Assembly: GCA_012295275.1 (NCBI GenBank)
Contig: CM022671.1
Span: 18,243,456 to 18,281,955 of the forward strand
Length of the DNA stretch: 38,500 bases
Direction: 5' to 3'
Source of the DNA: Chrysomallon squamiferum
Taxonomy: Eukaryota; Mollusca; Gastropoda; Neomphalida; Peltospiridae
This document shows, in pieces, positions 34,696-38,500 of this stretch (its first letter is position 1; each line of letters begins with the position of its first letter). The position numbers and the translations under genes were made by a program. Below the pieces are notes generated by a model. It was not told where the DNA came from and did no database searches. It worked only from the letters and a program-made list of their open reading frames with translations.

Positions 34696-34790
34696 AAGAA
34701 ATAAACAGTTTACATTAGCATTAAACATGATTAATAAAAACTGTTTAGTGCAAGTCATTATTAATAAAAATAGTAAACTGAATAGCAGGT
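34696..34790. repeat. Short inverted/direct repeats beside the AT-rich cluster
   Basis: CAGTTTAC (about 34707) and GTAAACTG (about 34783) form an inverted pair. Between them CATTAAACATGATTAATAAAAACTG and CATTATTAATAAAAATAGTAAACTG are related direct repeats. This may be a remnant of a viral or element repeat, or chance in AT-rich DNA. Confidence 0.3.
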
Positions 34791-35670
34791 AAAAGTTAAT
34801 CTGTTAGTATTAAAATATGGAGAGGTGTCGTTAAAAAAAACCCGTATTAATTAAAAATTATATCGTTAATATTATATGGTTCTTTCTTTCTCTCTTATTC
34901 TGCATTTTGACTGAACTTCTTATTAAATTTTAATAAATATTCCTGTATATTGATGAATAAATCCATCCATCAATCAATGAGACAGTCTCTCTCTCTCTCT
35001 CTCTCTCATTTATCTATCTCTCTCTCTATCTATCTCTCTGTATGTATGTCTGTCTATCTATCTATCTGTGTGTCTGTGTCTGTGTCTATCTATCTATCTG
35101 TCTGTCTATCTATCTCTACATCTATCAATTTATCTAGATATCACCATTAAACTACTATTTACTGCTACTATCATCATCATCATCATCATCATCATCATAT
35201 CCTTCTTTATTTTAAAAATTATTTTGATTTATTAACACTTTTTTTTTTTTTCAGATTATTTCTTATTACTATCAAAATTTTCTCACATTGCATCAAGAAA
35301 AGGTTACCGATGCAATATTTTCAGAGTAAAGTATTTTTCTGGATGGAGTCCATCCTTTAAAAAGTTCATTTTCACTCTTTTCCAGTTTGTGTCAATAAAC
35401 TACCCAGAAACCGACACAGAAGCAATTTCTGCTGTGTTTATTGAAAAAATATTAAATCCCAAGTCTATGCTGGTAGAGCTACAATTGTGAGTTATTTGAT
35501 ATTTTTTCATCTCCGCTGGGAGAAGTAGATTTTGTTTGTGTTATTATCGGGTTTGTGAAAAGCTATCGTAAAACTTGCTCCACTGATTTCTAAACACTTT
35601 CTCGGATTTTTCCTTTTTAACCAGATGCTTGCAGAAACCTTCAAAAACTCCTGTGAGGATAAATAATATG
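34791..35670. other. AT-rich sequence with pyrimidine repeats
   Basis: (TC)n and (TCTA)n/(TCTG)n occupy about 34984-35120, and (ATC)n about 35167-35199. The remainder is unique and no gene is recognised. Confidence 0.5.
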
Positions 35671-35673
35671 TTA

Positions 35674-35704
<31 letters not shown>

Positions 35705-35775
35705 GTATTTGTATGTATGTATGTATGTGTGTGTGTATATGCATATGTGTTTTTGTATATATTTGTGCGTGCATT

Positions 35776-35845
<70 letters not shown>

Positions 35846-36072
35846 AATTTAGGGTGTGTATAAATGTGTGTAATGTATGTATGTATATGTAATGTGTAAT
35901 GTGTTTGTGTATATATATGCGTGTGTTACTTTACGTATGTGTATTTGTATGTATATATGCATCTTTTTATCTGTCTGTCTGTTTTTATTTATCCATCTAA
36001 ATATCTTATGTCTGTCTATCTATCTATCTGTCTATCTATCTATCTGTCTGTCTGTCTGTCTGTCTGTCTGTA
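35671..36072. repeat. (GT)n, (TATG)n, (TATC)n and (TCTG)n arrays
   Basis: (GT)n lies at about 35673-35700, (TATC)n uninterrupted at 35779-35846, TGTA-rich sequence to 35960, then (TCTA)/(TCTG) units at 36010-36072. Confidence 0.93.
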
Positions 36073-36175
36073 TATCTATTTTCTGCCATTATCTAATAAT
36101 AATATAAACTAAACGTTGTTTTCCATTTATTAACTATATACACAGGTTTCTGTACGTGGTTTCTGTGATCGCAGT

Positions 36176-36799
36176 ATTGAGCTGGGTGTAGCTTTAACTG
36201 CAGTCATTAACCGTGTTGAGTTCGGTGTAGCTTTAACTGCAGACATTACCAGTGTTAAGCTGGGTGTAGCTTTAACTGCAGACATTAACAGTGTTGAGCT
36301 GCGTGTATCTTTAACTGCAGACATTACCAGTGTTGAGCTGAGTGTAGCTTTAACTGCAGACATTACCAGTGTTGAGCTGAGTGTAGCTTTAACTGCAGAC
36401 ATTACCAGTGTTGAGCTGGGTGTAGCTTTAACTACAGACATTAACAGTGTTGAGCTGGGTGTAGCTTTAACTGCAGACATTAACAGTGTTGAGCTGAGTG
36501 TAGCTCTAACTGCAGACTTAACAGTGTTGAGCTGGGTGTAGCTTTAACTGCAGACTTAACAGTGTTGAGCTGGGTGTAGCTTTAACTGCAGACATTACCA
36601 GTGTAAAGCTGGGTGTAGCTTTAACTGCAGACATTACCAGTGTAAAGCTGAGTGTAGCTTTAACTGCAGACATTAACAGTGTAAAGCTGGGTGTAGCTTT
36701 AACTGCAGACATTAACAGTGTAAAGCTGAGTGTAGCTTTAACTGCAGACATTACCAGTGTTGAGCTGGGTGTAGCTTTAACTGCAGACATTACCAGTGT
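36176..36799. repeat. 39-bp minisatellite, 16 copies
   Basis: The unit GAGCTGGGTGTAGCTTTAAC-TGCAGACATTACCAGTGTT is repeated 16 times. Most units carry a CTGCAG site. Because 39 is a multiple of three, the minus strand reads a 13-residue repeat (MSAVKATPSSTLV and variants) over 36130-36480 and 36518-36790. Two adjacent units (near 36515 and 36554) have lost one A in GACATTAAC and are 38 bp, which breaks the frame. Alternating T/A (GTTGAG versus GTAAAG) and AACAG/ACCAG variants show higher-order structure. Confidence 0.95.

Positions 36800-38500
<1,701 letters not shown>

Noticed and set aside
34950-36112. Possible CRISPR-like regular repeats
   Set aside because: The units are 4-bp microsatellites with no spacers, and the genome is animal.

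Overview
This is an AT-rich, intron- and repeat-rich metazoan window. The organism is most likely a mollusc. That rests on three things: one class I ARF GTPase of animal type; several worn copies of a tRNA-headed SINE whose body resembles a short interspersed repeat I recall as common in gastropods; and very heavy microsatellite and minisatellite content. The species cannot be fixed from sequence alone. Genes are sparse: two clear host genes, one short cluster of broken AT-rich genes that look foreign, and a few weak exon candidates. The rest is intergenic or intronic DNA filled with simple repeats.

Layout. 1-2040: an intact, intronless class I ARF gene on the minus strand (CDS 1408-1950), with CRE, CCAAT and ATGGCGG elements just upstream of its ATG. 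2041-7380: AT-rich intergenic DNA with compound trinucleotide arrays. 7384-7500: a GC-richer segment with a TISU-like start element and a possible first exon whose N-terminus carries an LYR tripeptide. 7700-18050: intergenic or intronic DNA with a SINE, (GTAT)n, a roughly 15-copy 52-bp minisatellite, one copy of a dispersed repeat, and one small protein-like segment on the minus strand. 18060-22815: a gene on the plus strand for a long, disordered, tyrosine-motif-rich protein. It is read in two frames (18952-20685, then 20645-21499). It is preceded by a purine-rich degenerate repeat and followed by a 3' region with a recurring TCGA motif. 22816-32730: microsatellites, the second copy of the dispersed repeat, and SINE copies.

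32938-34650 is the most unusual part. Three small AT-rich genes lie tail to tail: a probable histone-fold protein and an unknown protein, overlapping by 11 bases on the plus strand, and a cysteine-containing protein on the minus strand. All three carry frame breaks, and the last also has an early nonsense codon. Codon use is far more AT-rich than in the two host genes, spacing is compact, and there are no introns. The best reading is a decayed fragment of an endogenised large DNA virus or virus-like mobile element, family unidentified. 34791-38500: tetranucleotide arrays, a 16-copy 39-bp minisatellite, a short GC-rich promoter-like patch, and a (TA)n(GA)n array.

The two host genes show no functional link. 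ARF is a Golgi and vesicle-coat GTPase. The tyrosine-rich protein looks like a docking scaffold for SH2-domain signalling proteins.
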